A DNA stretch of 64,000 nucleotides from positions 43,779 to 107,778 of the forward strand of contig NZ_VWWL01000026.1 of the NCBI RefSeq assembly GCF_011752995.1, written 5' to 3'. Made by a program: the position numbers and the translations under genes. Shown piece by piece: positions 52,922 through 61,731 of the stretch (the first letter of the stretch is position 1; every line of letters begins with the position of its first letter). Below the pieces are notes generated by a model. It made no database searches and was not told the DNA's origin. It saw nothing but the letters and a program-made list of their open reading frames with translations. Source of the DNA: Burkholderia sp. Ax-1724. GTDB taxonomy: Bacteria; Pseudomonadota; Gammaproteobacteria; Burkholderiales; Burkholderiaceae.

Positions 52922-54109
52922 TTGAAAAAGATATTCATCGCACTTTCGGCAGCGACGATCGCCGCGCCCGCGTTCGCCCAAAGTTCCGTCACGCTGTATG
53001 GCGTACTCGACGAGGCCATACAGCTGAACACGAACGCGAAGCATGTGGTGGGTTCGACCAACGTCGGCGGCCGCCAGTGGTCGCTCGATTCGCTTGCGGG
53101 TCCGTATGGAAGCCGCTGGGGCATCAAGGGCAAGGAAGACCTCGGCGGCGGTCTCGCTGCCGTGTTCACTCTGGAGTCGGGTGTCAATCTGAATACGGGC
53201 GCGTTCGCACAAGGGGGAACGGCCTTCGGCCGTCAGGCATTCGTCGGCCTGTCGAGCAACCGGTTCGGCACGCTGACGCTCGGCCGCCAGTACGACAGCG
53301 TGAACGACTACGTGGGCCAGTTCGGATTCGGCCTTGCCGCCTACGGCAGCGGCGCATCGCATCCCGGCGACATCGACAACGCTGCGCGAACCTATCGCCA
53401 GAACAATTCGATCAAGTACGCTTCGCCGAGCTTTTCGGGGCTGCGCTTCGGCGGCACCGTCATGCTCGGCGGGGTCGCGGGATCGGTCTCGCAGAACAGC
53501 GGCTACACGGTCGGTGTCGGCTACAACAACGGCCCGCTCGGACTCGGCGTGGTGTACGAGTTCTTCAGGAATCCGTCGAATGCCGGCGCGGTGCTGAACG
53601 GTAATGCCAACGCGGTGCCGCCGGCGACCTCGACGGCTTTCGGCTCGATCAACTCGGGCTACCTCACCGGCAATGCGCCCGCCACCTCATGGCAGGTCGT
53701 TGCGGCGGGCGGCCAGTACACGTTTGCCTCGGCTGCGATCGGCATGCTGTATTCGAACGTGAAGTACGGAAACATCGGCCATTTCAACGGCGCGACCGCA
53801 ACGTTCAACAACGTCGAAATCAACGGCATGTACCGGCTTTCGCCGGCGGCATTCGTCTCGGCCGCGTATAGCTACACGAAGGGCAATGCGGTGTCCGGCG
53901 ATATCGGCGATCAGACCTACCATCAGTTCTCCGCGCTCGCCGACTACTCGCTCTCGAAGCGCACCGACCTCTACGTTGCCGCGACCTACCAGATTGCCAG
54001 CGGAACCAGCTCGACCGGCGCGCCGGCCGTCGCGAATATTTCGCTGCTGGGCGACTCGTCCAACACCCGCCAGGCGCTCGTGCGATTCGGCATGCGCCAT
54101 ATGTTCTGA
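52922..54109 (+). CDS. Outer membrane porin
   Basis: A 395-residue porin beginning with a TTG (read as Met) 9 bases after CGGAG. The signal peptide KKIFIALSAATIAAPAFA precedes QSSVTLYGVL. Internal motifs are SRWGIKGKEDLGGGLAAVF, FGRQAFVGL and LTLGRQYDSVNDYV, with a C-terminal phenylalanine (MRHMF). It is followed by an MFS gene after 32 bases, so porin and carrier form the uptake arm of this cassette. Confidence 0.93.
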   Translation: MKKIFIALSAATIAAPAFAQSSVTLYGVLDEAIQLNTNAKHVVGSTNVGGRQWSLDSLAGPYGSRWGIKGKEDLGGGLAAVFTLESGVNLNTGAFAQGGTAFGRQAFVGLSSNRFGTLTLGRQYDSVNDYVGQFGFGLAAYGSGASHPGDIDNAARTYRQNNSIKYASPSFSGLRFGGTVMLGGVAGSVSQNSGYTVGVGYNNGPLGLGVVYEFFRNPSNAGAVLNGNANAVPPATSTAFGSINSGYLTGNAPATSWQVVAAGGQYTFASAAIGMLYSNVKYGNIGHFNGATATFNNVEINGMYRLSPAAFVSAAYSYTKGNAVSGDIGDQTYHQFSALADYSLSKRTDLYVAATYQIASGTSSTGAPAVANISLLGDSSNTRQALVRFGMRHMF

Positions 54110-54141
54110 CAGCAACGACCCGCTAACAGGAGAGCACTATC

Positions 54142-55512
54142 ATGACCACCAGCCGGTTCGAACTGCCAGCCAGTTCCGACAACGCTTCATCGGGCGACGA
54201 TCCGCAGTCGCAAAAAGTACAGCGGCTTGCGCGCTCTATCTTTCTGGTTCAACTCGTCACAGTCGGGATCGGCTATCTGATCTACTCGATGAATCGCTCG
54301 GCGTTTCCGATCGGCCTGCACAGCATTGCCAAGTCTCTTGGCTTTAGCGTTCAGCAGGTCGGTACGCTGGCGACTATTTTTCTGTTGGGCCAGGCGCTTA
54401 TCGATGTGCCCGCGGGATTGTGGAACGCGGGCCACGGCAAGGCCGGGGTCACGCCACGCATGAACGCGCTGATGCTGATCGGGACCGCGGGTGCCGGGGC
54501 AACGTCGATGCTGCTCGCGTATTTCGCGTACAACTATCCGTTGACGCTGTCGTATCGCGTGCTGTTCGGCGTGTTCGAAGGCATCTTCAATATCAGTGCC
54601 TACTCGTTCGCCGGATCGGTACTGCCGCAACGTCGCGCGTTTCTGAACAACTGCCTCGGGTTTTTCTTCGCGACCGGCGCCGTGATCGGCCCGACCGTCT
54701 TCAGCCAGATCATTGCGACTTCCGACGAGAACACCGGCTGGCGGCTCGGCCTGTCGATCTTCGGTGCGGTCACGATCGTGCTCGCCGTGGTGATGTTCAT
54801 CGTCATGGCGCTGACGCTCAAGAAGATGTGGCGCGACCAGCCCGCGGCGAAGGCGGCTTCTCAGGCGAAGCAGCGCAACAGCGAGACGACTGCCGCCGCG
54901 TTCCTCGACGTCGCGCGTCGTGGCTCGATGTGGAAGGGGTTGGCTATTCACGCGGTGAACCTGATTTCGTACTGGGAATTCAGCGGCCTCATGCCGACAT
55001 TCCTGATTCAGTATCAGCACAAGAGCGTGGGTTTTGTCGGTGTCGTGTTCGGATTCGGCTTTGGGCTGACGAGTCTCGTTTCGCCTCTTTTCGGCTGGAT
55101 TGCCGACCGCTACGGCAGACAGGTGGTCGTCGCAACGCTTGGCATCGTCGATGCGATCGGCCTGTACGTTCTCCTGAATCATCCGGCGGGGCAGGCCATG
55201 ACGATGGTCGTCGTCTTTATCATCGGGGTCGGCCTCAATACGCTGTATTTCATGGGCTATACGCTAGCGCAGGACGGGGTGCCGAACCATCGCGTCGCGA
55301 TCGCAACCGGCTTTGCGGGCGCGATCGGCTATCTCGTGGCGAGCGGCGCCGGTCCGGTTTCGGGCTGGCTGACGGGCATCGCCGATTACCGTCTCGCCGG
55401 CACGATCGAGCTGATTGGGCCTCAGATCGTCGTGGCGATTCTCGCGATCGTGTTCTTGCCCGGCATCAGGACGTGGCAACGGATGAAGAAGGATGGTCCG
55501 CTGATTGATTGA
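54142..55512 (+). CDS. MFS transporter
   Basis: A 456-residue carrier with twelve hydrophobic segments. Motifs include GYLIYSMNRSAFPIGLHSIAKSLG in helix 1, a loop WNAGHGKAGVTPRM and the C-terminal pair FGWIADRYGRQVVVATLG. It lacks a tight match to a named subfamily. It is the last gene of the GntR-linked operon; the following hairpin probably ends transcription. It likely imports the pathway's organic acid or amide. Confidence 0.88.
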   Translation: MTTSRFELPASSDNASSGDDPQSQKVQRLARSIFLVQLVTVGIGYLIYSMNRSAFPIGLHSIAKSLGFSVQQVGTLATIFLLGQALIDVPAGLWNAGHGKAGVTPRMNALMLIGTAGAGATSMLLAYFAYNYPLTLSYRVLFGVFEGIFNISAYSFAGSVLPQRRAFLNNCLGFFFATGAVIGPTVFSQIIATSDENTGWRLGLSIFGAVTIVLAVVMFIVMALTLKKMWRDQPAAKAASQAKQRNSETTAAAFLDVARRGSMWKGLAIHAVNLISYWEFSGLMPTFLIQYQHKSVGFVGVVFGFGFGLTSLVSPLFGWIADRYGRQVVVATLGIVDAIGLYVLLNHPAGQAMTMVVVFIIGVGLNTLYFMGYTLAQDGVPNHRVAIATGFAGAIGYLVASGAGPVSGWLTGIADYRLAGTIELIGPQIVVAILAIVFLPGIRTWQRMKKDGPLID

Positions 55513-55555
55513 GCGGTTGTCGTATTGCGGCTGGATTGATTGATCGCTGTATCTG

Positions 55556-55577
55556 CGCCCCGGTCGTAACCGGGGCG
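55556..55577. terminator. Terminator hairpin between convergent genes
   Basis: CGCCCCGGT pairs with ACCGGGGCG around a CGTA loop (9-bp GC stem). It sits 43 bases after the MFS stop and 170 bases before the stop of the opposite-strand sigma gene. No T-run, so efficiency is uncertain. Confidence 0.55.
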
Positions 55578-55746
55578 TATTCATGACGGCAAGCTCGCTA
55601 TCGTCGCAAGGTTCGCGAAAGACCGTCGAGACATCAGAAGCGGTAAGAGAGCCTTGGGGAAAACGCTCGCCGCCGCCGCCGTCGCGCTCCATGACGCGAG
55701 GACCAACGGCGCCGACTGCCCGACCGATCGGTTCCGATACGACCGG

Positions 55747-57009
55747 TCATGTCGATGCAAGCTCCATTCTCTTACCCTGCAGGAACCGGCGCGCGGCCGG
55801 GTCGCGCTCGAGACCGATTGCCAGATCGTACGCGTCGAGTGCTTGCGCTGTCGCACCGACACGCGCGAGCAGATTGGCGCGTGCGGCCCAGTAGGGCTGG
55901 TAGTCGGCCAGTCGTGGATCGTCCGCATAGGGCGCAAGCGCGTCGAGCGCCGCCTGCGGGCCGTCGCGTTCCGCCAACGCGAGCGCGCGATTGATTGCCA
56001 CCACCGGCGACGCTGCAATGGCGAGCAGTCCATCGTAGAGCTGAACGATTTCATCCCAGTTCGGGCGACGCGTCCGGCAGCGATGCACATGTGCCGACTG
56101 CAGTGCAGCCTCGAGCTGAAAGCGCCCGATTGCATTGAGCGCGTTCGCTCGCCGCAGCAGTGCGTTCGCTGTGTCGATCATCGGTGCGTGCCATGTTGCC
56201 GGGTTCTGAGCCGACAGCGGCACGTAGTTGCCAGCCTCATCGCGTCGCGCATTGCGCCGCGCCTGCGCAAACAGCATCAGCGCGAGCAGACCAAGCGCTT
56301 CCGGTTCGTCGGGCAGCAGCTCGACCAGCAGTTGCGCGAGATAGAACGCTTCGTCGGCGAGATCGCGCCGCTCGATATCGCCGCCGAGCGGGTCCGTCCA
56401 ACCTTCCGCATACGCCGCATAGACCGCTTCGAGTACCGCCGCGAGCCGGCCAGGCAATTCCTCGCGCTCGGGGACCGTGAATGGAATGCCCGCTTCGCGA
56501 ATCTTGGTTTTCGCCCGCACGAGGCGTTTGCTCATGGCGGCGGGCGACATCAGGAACGCGGACGCGATCGTCTTCGCTTCGAGGCCCAACACGACTTGCA
56601 GCATCAGCGGCGTGCGAATGGCGGCTTCGAGCGCAGGGTGAGTGCACGCGAACAGCAGGGCGAGCCGCCGGTCGGGTAACGCGCCGGCTTCGCACTCGTC
56701 GATCTCGTCGGCGAGGATCAGGAGCTGGTTCGCGACTTCGTCGCCGGTCCGGCGATGGCGTGCGCCGTCGATTGCCCGACGGCGCGCGACCGTCATCAGC
56801 CAGGCTTCGGGATTCGCGGGGCAGCCGTGCTCGGGCCAATCCGCGAGCGCGGCCGCGAATGCGTCGGCAAGCGCATCCTCGGCCGCGGCGACGTCGCGCG
56901 TGCGCATCGCCAGCAGGGCGACGAGCTTGCCGTAGCTGCGGCGCGCGACCGCCTCGGCAACCGAACGCGCGGCGCCGTCATCGCCACGGCCGCCGGCGGA
57001 CGAACTCAT
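55747..57009 (-). CDS. ECF sigma factor, ECF42 group
   Basis: A 420-residue sigma factor. Residues about 20-200 hold the sigma-2 and sigma-4 regions (ALADAFAAALADWPEHGCPANPEAWLMTVARRRAIDGARHRR; KTIASAFLMSPAAMSKRLVRAK). A long helical, TPR-like extension after residue 200 is the hallmark of group ECF42, which works without a classical anti-sigma factor. Its gene overlaps the preceding DGPF/YCII gene by four bases (ATGA), the family's conserved pair. The extension probably controls activity. The target promoter is likely the one at 57513-57538. Confidence 0.88.
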   Translation of the reverse strand: MSSSAGGRGDDGAARSVAEAVARRSYGKLVALLAMRTRDVAAAEDALADAFAAALADWPEHGCPANPEAWLMTVARRRAIDGARHRRTGDEVANQLLILADEIDECEAGALPDRRLALLFACTHPALEAAIRTPLMLQVVLGLEAKTIASAFLMSPAAMSKRLVRAKTKIREAGIPFTVPEREELPGRLAAVLEAVYAAYAEGWTDPLGGDIERRDLADEAFYLAQLLVELLPDEPEALGLLALMLFAQARRNARRDEAGNYVPLSAQNPATWHAPMIDTANALLRRANALNAIGRFQLEAALQSAHVHRCRTRRPNWDEIVQLYDGLLAIAASPVVAINRALALAERDGPQAALDALAPYADDPRLADYQPYWAARANLLARVGATAQALDAYDLAIGLERDPAARRFLQGKRMELAST

Positions 57010-57374
57010 GCAGAGGGCGCTTCGTAGGGCGCGGTCCAGACCGGGCGCACTTCCATGACGCCGTGCGCCGCGCCGGGACAGCGCGATGCCCACGTCATCG
57101 CCGCGTCCAGGTTGGGTACGTCGATCAGATAGTAGCCGGCGAGTTGCTCCTTCGAATCGGAATACGGTCCGTCGAGCACCTGCGGCTTGCCGTCGACGAG
57201 CCGCACCGTGGTAGCTGTGCTCGTGTGTTGCAGCCGGTTGGCGCCCACCAGCGCCCCCGCTTTCTTCAGCGATTCGGTGTACGCCTGATAGGCGGCAACG
57301 CCTTGCTGCCGCTCGCTGTCGGTCATTCTGTTCCAGCCGTTTTCTTCCGAGTAGATCATCAACAGGTATTCCAT
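57006..57374 (-). CDS. DGPF/YCII-domain protein (partner of ECF42 sigma factor)
   Basis: A 122-residue protein starting MEYLLMIYSEENGWNRMTDSER, a YCII fold, with the family's DGPY segment in VLDGPYSDSKEQLAGYYLI (DGPF in most members). Such proteins are always next to ECF42 sigma genes and are likely induced by them; their biochemical role is unclear, with small-molecule oxidation suggested. The ATG follows GGAGGCTCAA. It is the first gene of the pair, with the sigma gene downstream. Confidence 0.9.
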   Translation of the reverse strand: MEYLLMIYSEENGWNRMTDSERQQGVAAYQAYTESLKKAGALVGANRLQHTSTATTVRLVDGKPQVLDGPYSDSKEQLAGYYLIDVPNLDAAMTWASRCPGAAHGVMEVRPVWTAPYEAPSA

Positions 57375-57512
57375 TTGAGCCTCCGTTATGGGGTTGAGGC
57401 GGACGAATCGAATCGGGCCGCCATCACAATGACGCGCGGGCCGCATGCTGATGGACAAGGGGGTGTCGAAAAAAGTGTGGAAGGCCGTGGGGGGCGGCTT
57501 CATTAAAGAATA

Positions 57513-57538
57513 GACGTTTGAGTTTCGCCCGATCGACC
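57513..57538 (-). promoter_or_regulatory. Candidate ECF42 promoter
   Basis: On the minus strand GGTCGA, 16 bases, then CGTC, against the reported ECF42 consensus TGTCGA (-35) and CGA/TC (-10). One mismatch in the -35. It sits about 140 bases upstream of the YCII start and inside a longer dyad (57528-57563). Confidence 0.4.
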
Positions 57539-57563
57539 GTGGTGCAAAGCATTGTCGATCGGG
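57528..57563. repeat. Inverted repeat, 10-bp arms
   Basis: CCCGATCGAC and GTCGATCGGG are perfect inverted arms 16 bases apart, in the gap between the ECF42 pair and the tricarboxylate-like module. A direct repeat GCATTGTCGA also occurs twice here (57550-57559 and 57570-57579). It may be a regulatory dyad or an mRNA hairpin. Confidence 0.6.
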
Positions 57564-57688
57564 TGATGGGCATTGTCGAGTTGTGGTGATGAGGCTGGTC
57601 TGCATCGGATGCCAACTGTGGCTCGAACCCGGAATTCGAGGTGGTACCGCATCTAGTTGTAAACGCCAGGTTACGCTTATGAATTCAA

Positions 57689-57698
57689 ATGTATACTT
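57689..57698. promoter_or_regulatory. GTATAC-core site upstream of the Bug gene
   Basis: ATGTATACTT shares the TGTATAC core of the three sites at 61478-61693 and is followed by a TATATAA box. It lies 103 bases upstream of the Bug-protein ATG, linking both units of the module to one regulator. The remaining 425-base gap holds only this and the ECF42 region. Confidence 0.45.
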
Positions 57699-57800
57699 GT
57701 GGATATATAAGAATCCAATATGTATTTCGTGTATTCCCTGAAAAAGCACGGACTTGCTCATCCTGGACGAGCCCGACTGCCCGAAGTGGAGACAGATCGT

Positions 57801-58802
57801 ATGGATTGCCAACCTGGTCGGAGCCGTGGTTGTCTGAGGACGGTGTGGTTCGCCGCCGCGATGTCGATTACATTAATTGCCGGTGCGACGGCGCGAGCGG
57901 CGGACAACAGCTATCCGGTCCAGCCGATCCGCATTCTCGTTGGCGAATCACCTGGCGGTGCGACGGACATCATCGCGCGTCTCGTCGCGAAGAACATGAC
58001 GCGCGAACTCGGGCAGTCCGTCATCGTCGAGAATCACACGGGCGCAGCGGGTTCGATTGCGTCGACTGTCGTCGCGCATAGCCGTGCGGACGGCTACACG
58101 CTTGCCGTCGTGTCGAGCAGCTACGCGATCAACCCGAGCTTCATGAAGCTCTCCTACGATCCGCAGACCGATCTGGTGCCGGTCAGTCTGCTGGTACGCG
58201 CACCGTTTCTGCTGGTGACGAGCCCGTTGCTGAAGGTCGGTGATGTAAAGGCACTGCTCGCGCTCGCTGCGCAGAAACATGGCGCGCTCACCTATGCGTC
58301 GGGCGGCACCGACAGTTCCGATCACCTGGCCGGCGTGCTGTTTTCGAGTCTGTCGAAACAGAAGATGACGCATGTGCCGTATCGCGGTGCCGGGCCCGCG
58401 CTTATCGACGTGATGTCAGGGCAGGTTGCGTTTCAGTTCGCCAGCGTGCTGTCCGCGACGCCGTTCGTGAGACAGGGCCAGTTGAAGGCGCTGGCTGTAT
58501 CGAGCGGAACGCGGCTGCCTTCCGCGCCGCAGATTCCCACCGTTGCGGAGTCGGGTGTGCCCGGCTACGAAGCGCTGACGTGGTACGGACTCGTCGCGCC
58601 GAAAGGCACACCACCCGACGTCATACAGAAGTTGACCGCTGCGGCGCACGCGGCCGTCAACGAAGCATCGGTGCGCGCGCAGATCGTCAACGAAGGCGCT
58701 GAGCCGGTCGGCAGCAGCGGGCCGGAATTTGCGTCGTTTCTCGCGAGTCAACTGACGAAATTCCACGGACTCGTTTCGATCGCCAATGGCAGCGGCGGTT
58801 GA
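57801..58802 (+). CDS. Tripartite tricarboxylate transporter (TTT) binding protein, Bug family
   Basis: The 333-residue periplasmic receptor has a signal peptide ending ATARA before ADNSYPVQPIRILVGESPGGATD. It then has the Bug motifs VENHTGAAGSIAS, LTYASGGTDSSDHLAG, HVPYRGAGPALIDVMSG and VPGYEALTWYGLVAPKGTPP. It binds organic acids such as citrate-like or dicarboxylic compounds. The TctA/TctB membrane genes are absent from this window, as is common for Bug proteins. The ATG at 57801 follows GGAGA by 8 bases. First gene of a three-gene operon with two enzymes. Confidence 0.93.
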   Translation: MDCQPGRSRGCLRTVWFAAAMSITLIAGATARAADNSYPVQPIRILVGESPGGATDIIARLVAKNMTRELGQSVIVENHTGAAGSIASTVVAHSRADGYTLAVVSSSYAINPSFMKLSYDPQTDLVPVSLLVRAPFLLVTSPLLKVGDVKALLALAAQKHGALTYASGGTDSSDHLAGVLFSSLSKQKMTHVPYRGAGPALIDVMSGQVAFQFASVLSATPFVRQGQLKALAVSSGTRLPSAPQIPTVAESGVPGYEALTWYGLVAPKGTPPDVIQKLTAAAHAAVNEASVRAQIVNEGAEPVGSSGPEFASFLASQLTKFHGLVSIANGSGG

Positions 58803-58862
58803 TCGCGCCGTTTTCGCCGGGTTTCGCCACGCCATCGACACCTCAGGAAAAGGTCGCTCACG

Positions 58863-60035
58863 ATGATCATTGAACGAATCGAAGTTATCGTCACCGACTT
58901 GCCGGTACGTCTGCAGCGCCTTCGATCCACCGGCATCTACGACACGGGCGCGAGTGGCGCGCTGCTCGGCAAGCCGGTGATGGTGAAGATTCATGCGGAA
59001 GGCGTCGTTGGCTATGGGCAGATTCGCCCGCTCACACCGCATCATTCGATGGCCGACACGTACGGCAGCATCATTACCGCGGTGCGCGATCTGTATGGCC
59101 CGCGTTTGATCGGCCGGCGTCTGACCGAGCTCGAGCAGTTGCAGATCATCTTCGACGAAGCGGCGCCGCAGAACTTCAACGCACGCGCATTGATCGATCA
59201 CGCGTTTCACGACGCGCTCGGCAAGGCGCTGAATCTGCCGGTCTATGAACTGATCGGTGGTTTGTGTCAGCCGCGAATTCCACTCGAATGGTCTGTGAGC
59301 ATGGCCGACGATCCGTCGAAGATGATCGCCGATGCCGAGCGTGCAATTGGCGAATTCGGCATTCGTGTGCTGTGCCTGAAGGCGGGGCATCGCGACGGCT
59401 GGCGGCGCGATGTCGAGAATTTTCTCGCGGTCCGCGAGACAGTTGGCGACGACATAACGATCGGCATGGACCCGAATACAGGCTGGACTGTCAGCGAAAC
59501 CTTCCGCGTGCTCAACGCGCTCGCAGGCGCAGGTCTCGACTATCTCGAGCAGCCGGTGGGGAAACACGATCTCGACGGCATGGCGCGTATCCGAGCCGCT
59601 GCGCACGGTGTACCGCTCATGGCCGACGAGGCGTGCTGCTCGCTCGCCGACGCGCACGCGATCATCGCCGCGAAAGCCGCCGACGTACTCTGCATCAAGC
59701 TCTATAAGCATGGCGGCATCACGACGGCGCGCAAGATTGCCGCGCTTGCCGAGGCGGTGTCGCTGCAGATCAATTGCGGCGGTCTCGCGGTGCTGTCGCA
59801 ACTGGAAGCGGCCGCGGGCGCGCATTTCTACGCGAGCCGGCCCGCGAAGCGCGTCATGCCTGCTGGTGAATTCATCTTCGGGCTGGGGGTGATGGGATCC
59901 GATCCGTTGGTCGGAGAAACGGATTTCGTTGTGCGCGACGGCCATGCGAACGTGCCGCGCGGTCTCGGCTTCGGCGTGACGGTCGACGAACGCGCGGTCG
60001 AGCGTACGACGCTTGCCAGAGAGGTTGTCGCATGA
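58863..60035 (+). CDS. Enolase-superfamily enzyme, muconate-lactonizing-like
   Basis: A 390-residue enzyme with capping domain and TIM barrel. The metal ligands are in IGMDPNTGW, YLEQPVG and MADEACCS, and the second-side Lys is in LCIKLYKHGG. The usual KxK motif reads CLKAG here: the second lysine (catalytic base) is kept while the first is replaced by cysteine. It is likely a cycloisomerase, racemase or dehydratase for an organic acid. It ends in an overlap (ATGA) with the MmgE/PrpD gene, so the two act together. Confidence 0.87.
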   Translation: MIIERIEVIVTDLPVRLQRLRSTGIYDTGASGALLGKPVMVKIHAEGVVGYGQIRPLTPHHSMADTYGSIITAVRDLYGPRLIGRRLTELEQLQIIFDEAAPQNFNARALIDHAFHDALGKALNLPVYELIGGLCQPRIPLEWSVSMADDPSKMIADAERAIGEFGIRVLCLKAGHRDGWRRDVENFLAVRETVGDDITIGMDPNTGWTVSETFRVLNALAGAGLDYLEQPVGKHDLDGMARIRAAAHGVPLMADEACCSLADAHAIIAAKAADVLCIKLYKHGGITTARKIAALAEAVSLQINCGGLAVLSQLEAAAGAHFYASRPAKRVMPAGEFIFGLGVMGSDPLVGETDFVVRDGHANVPRGLGFGVTVDERAVERTTLAREVVA

Positions 60036-61432
60036 GCATGGCTAGCTCGCTCGCAACGCGCGATACGCGCGTGACTGAAGCGCTTGCCGCGTGGACGGCA
60101 GCGTTGCGATTCGAGGCGATTCCCGCCGATGTCGTCGCGCACGCGAAACTGTGCCTCATCGATGCGCTCGGCTGCGGGCTATACGGCGCGCGTCAACCGT
60201 GGGGCGTGATGGCTGCCGAGACTGCATCGGCATTCGGTGGCCGTGACGCGACGCTGTTCGGCAGTGCATCGCGTGCGAGCGCGCCGGACGCGGCGCTCGC
60301 CAATGGCACCGCGATCCATGGTTTTGAAGTCGACGACGTGCACGTCACGTCGTCGTTGCATCCCGGCTCGGTGACGATTCCTGCGGTGCTTGCGACCGCC
60401 GAGTTGCGCCGCGCGTCGGGCGCACAGTTGCTGACGGCGGTCATCACCGGCTATGAAGCGGGCATCCGCGTCGGCATCTGTGCGGGCCTTACGCATTCGA
60501 CGAGCGGCTATCACGTGACGGGCACGGTCGGTACACTTGCATCATCGGCCGCGGTGGCACACGTGTTGGCGCTCGATGCGCGCGCTACGCTGCATGCACT
60601 CGCGATCGGCGCGACTCAGGCCGCCGGTCTCTACGCGGCGCGCATGGGCGCAATGGCCAAGCGCTTTCACGCTGGACGTGCGGCGCAAAGTGGCGTGATC
60701 GCCGCGTATCTCGCACAGCGCGGTTTCACCGGCAGCGATGTTGCAATTGAGGCACCGTTCGGCGGCTTCATGAGCACGCTGCGCGGCCAGTTCGATCCCG
60801 CGACGATCGTCGATGGGCTCGGCGAGCGGTGGGAAACGAAGCAGGTCGGCTTCAAGGTCTACGCCGCATGTGCGAGCGCACACACCACCGTCGATGCGCT
60901 TGATGCGCTGATGAAGCGCGGCCTTACCGCCGAACGCCTTGCGCGTCTTCGCATCGGTTTGAGCAAGAAGGGGTTCACGAATATCGGCTGGCCATACACG
61001 CCGACGGAAGTTGTGTCCGCGCAGATGAGCGGCTATTACACCGCGGCGGTCAAGCTGCTCGACGGTGACGCATTCGTCGATCAATACCGGCCGGAACGCA
61101 TCGCGGATCCGACGGTGCTCGCGTTGATCGACAAGATTGAGATTTATCACGATCAGGCGCTTGACGCGGGTGGTGCGGAAAAACGCCATACCGCGCAAGT
61201 GAGCGCGCAACTCGTCGATGGCAGCGAGATGAACGTGCGGATCGAGCATCGTCTCGGCAGCGCACAACGGCCGCTCGGCGCAGACGTGATCCGTGCAAAG
61301 TTCGTGAGGCTCGCCGCTTCGGCGCTCGGCGCGCAGGCCGCGCATCGCATTCTCGCTTTCGTCGACGATATCGAAGGCGCCGACGACCTGTCGCCGCTGT
61401 TTTCGATGCTGTCGGCAATATCTAACGGCTAA
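60032..61432 (+). CDS. MmgE/PrpD family dehydratase/isomerase
   Basis: The 466-residue protein has the typical N-terminal helical domain (CLIDALGCGLYGARQPWG), GFEVDDVHVTSSLHPGS and HVTGTVGTLASSAAVA, and a C-terminal alpha/beta domain. Relatives include 2-methylcitrate dehydratase (PrpD) and cis-aconitate decarboxylase. A hydroxy-tricarboxylate or similar acid is a natural substrate class, which fits the Bug protein. The ATG overlaps the enolase-type stop. Confidence 0.9.
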   Translation: MSMASSLATRDTRVTEALAAWTAALRFEAIPADVVAHAKLCLIDALGCGLYGARQPWGVMAAETASAFGGRDATLFGSASRASAPDAALANGTAIHGFEVDDVHVTSSLHPGSVTIPAVLATAELRRASGAQLLTAVITGYEAGIRVGICAGLTHSTSGYHVTGTVGTLASSAAVAHVLALDARATLHALAIGATQAAGLYAARMGAMAKRFHAGRAAQSGVIAAYLAQRGFTGSDVAIEAPFGGFMSTLRGQFDPATIVDGLGERWETKQVGFKVYAACASAHTTVDALDALMKRGLTAERLARLRIGLSKKGFTNIGWPYTPTEVVSAQMSGYYTAAVKLLDGDAFVDQYRPERIADPTVLALIDKIEIYHDQALDAGGAEKRHTAQVSAQLVDGSEMNVRIEHRLGSAQRPLGADVIRAKFVRLAASALGAQAAHRILAFVDDIEGADDLSPLFSMLSAISNG

Positions 61433-61477
61433 ACGACGTTTTGTCGTTTGAGTTGACAAAACAGGTGGCGTCGCTTG

Positions 61478-61489
61478 CGTGTATACACG
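61478..61489. promoter_or_regulatory. CGTGTATACACG palindrome (operator copy 1)
   Basis: A perfect 12-bp palindrome after the PrpD stop, sharing CGTGTATACACGAG with copy 2, 172 bases downstream. It is a typical GntR-type site. Confidence 0.65.
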
Positions 61490-61649
61490 AGCGGAGAAGA
61501 CAAGCTGCACTGCAGCGAAGCTCAATACCATCGGTTGTCGATATCGCAACGCTACAGTCTGCCTGAACACACGTATTTTTGCGCGCTTCAATCATTTCAG
61601 TGCAGCAGCGGTTGCCGTTTCGGTGGTTTCCGGCGCATCTTGTGTTCTC

Positions 61650-61661
61650 CGTGTATACACG
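61650..61661. promoter_or_regulatory. CGTGTATACACG palindrome (operator copy 2)
   Basis: The second perfect copy, 71 bases upstream of the PEP-mutase-family gene start. Spacing of 172 bases to copy 1 would allow looping repression. Confidence 0.65.
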
Positions 61662-61683
61662 AGGTTTGCCGTAAAGAATTCAT

Positions 61684-61693
61684 GTGTATACTC
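61684..61693. promoter_or_regulatory. GTGTATACTC site (copy 3)
   Basis: A weaker copy next to a TATAAAT box just upstream of the lyase-family gene. Its position suggests it overlaps the promoter. The remaining 300 bases between the PrpD stop and this gene hold only these sites. Confidence 0.5.
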
Positions 61694-61731
61694 ATGTATA
61701 AATAAACGTGATTTCCTTCTTACGTCAGGAT

